The notes beneath the pieces are model-generated. The model was given only the letters and a program-made list of their open reading frames with translations, had not been told where the DNA came from and did no database searches. From Candidatus Gastranaerophilales bacterium (GTDB lineage Bacteria > Cyanobacteriota > Vampirovibrionia > Gastranaerophilales > Gastranaerophilaceae): 64,000 nucleotides of DNA. The DNA lies in the NCBI GenBank assembly GCA_944323625.1, contig CALUTD010000005.1, forward strand, positions 43,722 through 107,721, in the 5' to 3' direction. Below, in pieces: positions 63,783-64,000 of the stretch. A program made the position numbers and the translations under genes. Position 1 is the stretch's first letter. Each line of letters starts with the position of its first letter.

Positions 63783-64000
63783 TTAAGCCATATAAGATAT
63801 ACCACTATTATTATCTTTTTTGTTGCCTCTTGCAGTTAACTTATTTAGCACAAATGAATTCAATTTCCCGACAATTGTTGTAGGTTCTTTAGCTGAAACA
63901 GTTGCTGCAGAACTTGAACTATCGCTGCTTGAAGATGAAGAACTGCTTGATTGTGCTTTCGGAGCAGATGATTCACTCTTAGTAGAAGTTGATGAAGAAC
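63783..64000 (-). CDS. Ser-rich protein, C-terminal part (5' end outside window)
   Basis: The minus frame is open to the window edge. A Ser-rich linker (SSSSSSSSDSSSSAA) is followed by TIVGKLNSFVLNKLTARG and ends GISYMA. Unknown function; a disordered linker with a short helical tail is all that can be seen. Confidence 0.6.
   Translation of the reverse strand, partial: SSSTSTKSESSAPKAQSSSSSSSSSDSSSSAATVSAKEPTTIVGKLNSFVLNKLTARGNKKDNNSGISYMA

Overview
The window is low-GC DNA from a Gram-negative-type bacterium. It has a BamA/Omp85 assembly factor with three POTRA-like units, an LptF/LptG-type permease, a TolC-type channel with EmrA/EmrB-type partners, signal peptides and a SPOR protein. An LdpA-like iron-sulfur protein (a family known mainly from Cyanobacteria), no photosynthesis gene, and several small coiled-coil proteins of a lineage-restricted look suggest a non-photosynthetic cyanobacterial relative of the gut (Melainabacteria/Vampirovibrionia, Gastranaerophilales-like). 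That placement is inference.

Layout. 1-4.2 kb: end of a radical SAM gene, a small coiled-coil gene, then bamA-tsaE-tsaB. 4.2-12.6 kb, minus strand: TPR lipo/secretory protein-dus-GIY-YIG operon, a broken XRE-like regulator with a C10 tract, two lineage-type proteins and a membrane glycosyltransferase. 12.6-13.9 kb: tRNA-Arg with inverted and direct partial copies, palindromic repeats and a C9 tract. 13.9-22.4 kb: a tight five-gene plus-strand operon for a phosphonate-decorated surface glycan: GT2/alpha-barrel/methyltransferase fusion, LicD/TagB-like fusion, PEP mutase with an N-terminal nucleotidyltransferase, a radical SAM/cytidylyltransferase fusion, and phosphonopyruvate decarboxylase. No aminotransferase is present. 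22.4-32.5 kb: GC-rich repeats and an accessory redox/hydrolase region (YjbR, DUF3737, flavodoxins, acetyltransferase, alpha/beta hydrolase, cupin, CMD, broken aldo/keto reductase, frameshifted FGE-like gene). Here five genes carry an export signal fused in frame upstream of a preserved internal Shine-Dalgarno plus ATG. 32.5-37 kb: MarR-EmrA-EmrB divergent from a TolC-like gene. 37-44.6 kb: solute-binding proteins, SIMPL, CidA/CidB, RarA, LptF-like, and a second coiled-coil gene. 44.7-55.5 kb: mostly minus-strand housekeeping genes (SPOR, DUF366, queC, HEAT, hisF, pheS, SDR, surE, aroB, aroK, aroC) plus a 0.4 kb foldback element. 55.9-64 kb: a decayed coiled-coil copy, deoB, SGNH hydrolase, ferredoxin, mnmG, LdpA-like, isochorismatase-like, a papain-like protein and a partial Ser-rich gene.

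The most novel points are the phosphonate operon with the radical SAM/cytidylyltransferase fusion and no transaminase, and the repeated capture of export signals in front of intact internal start sites. All functions are read from sequence motifs by eye; no search was run.
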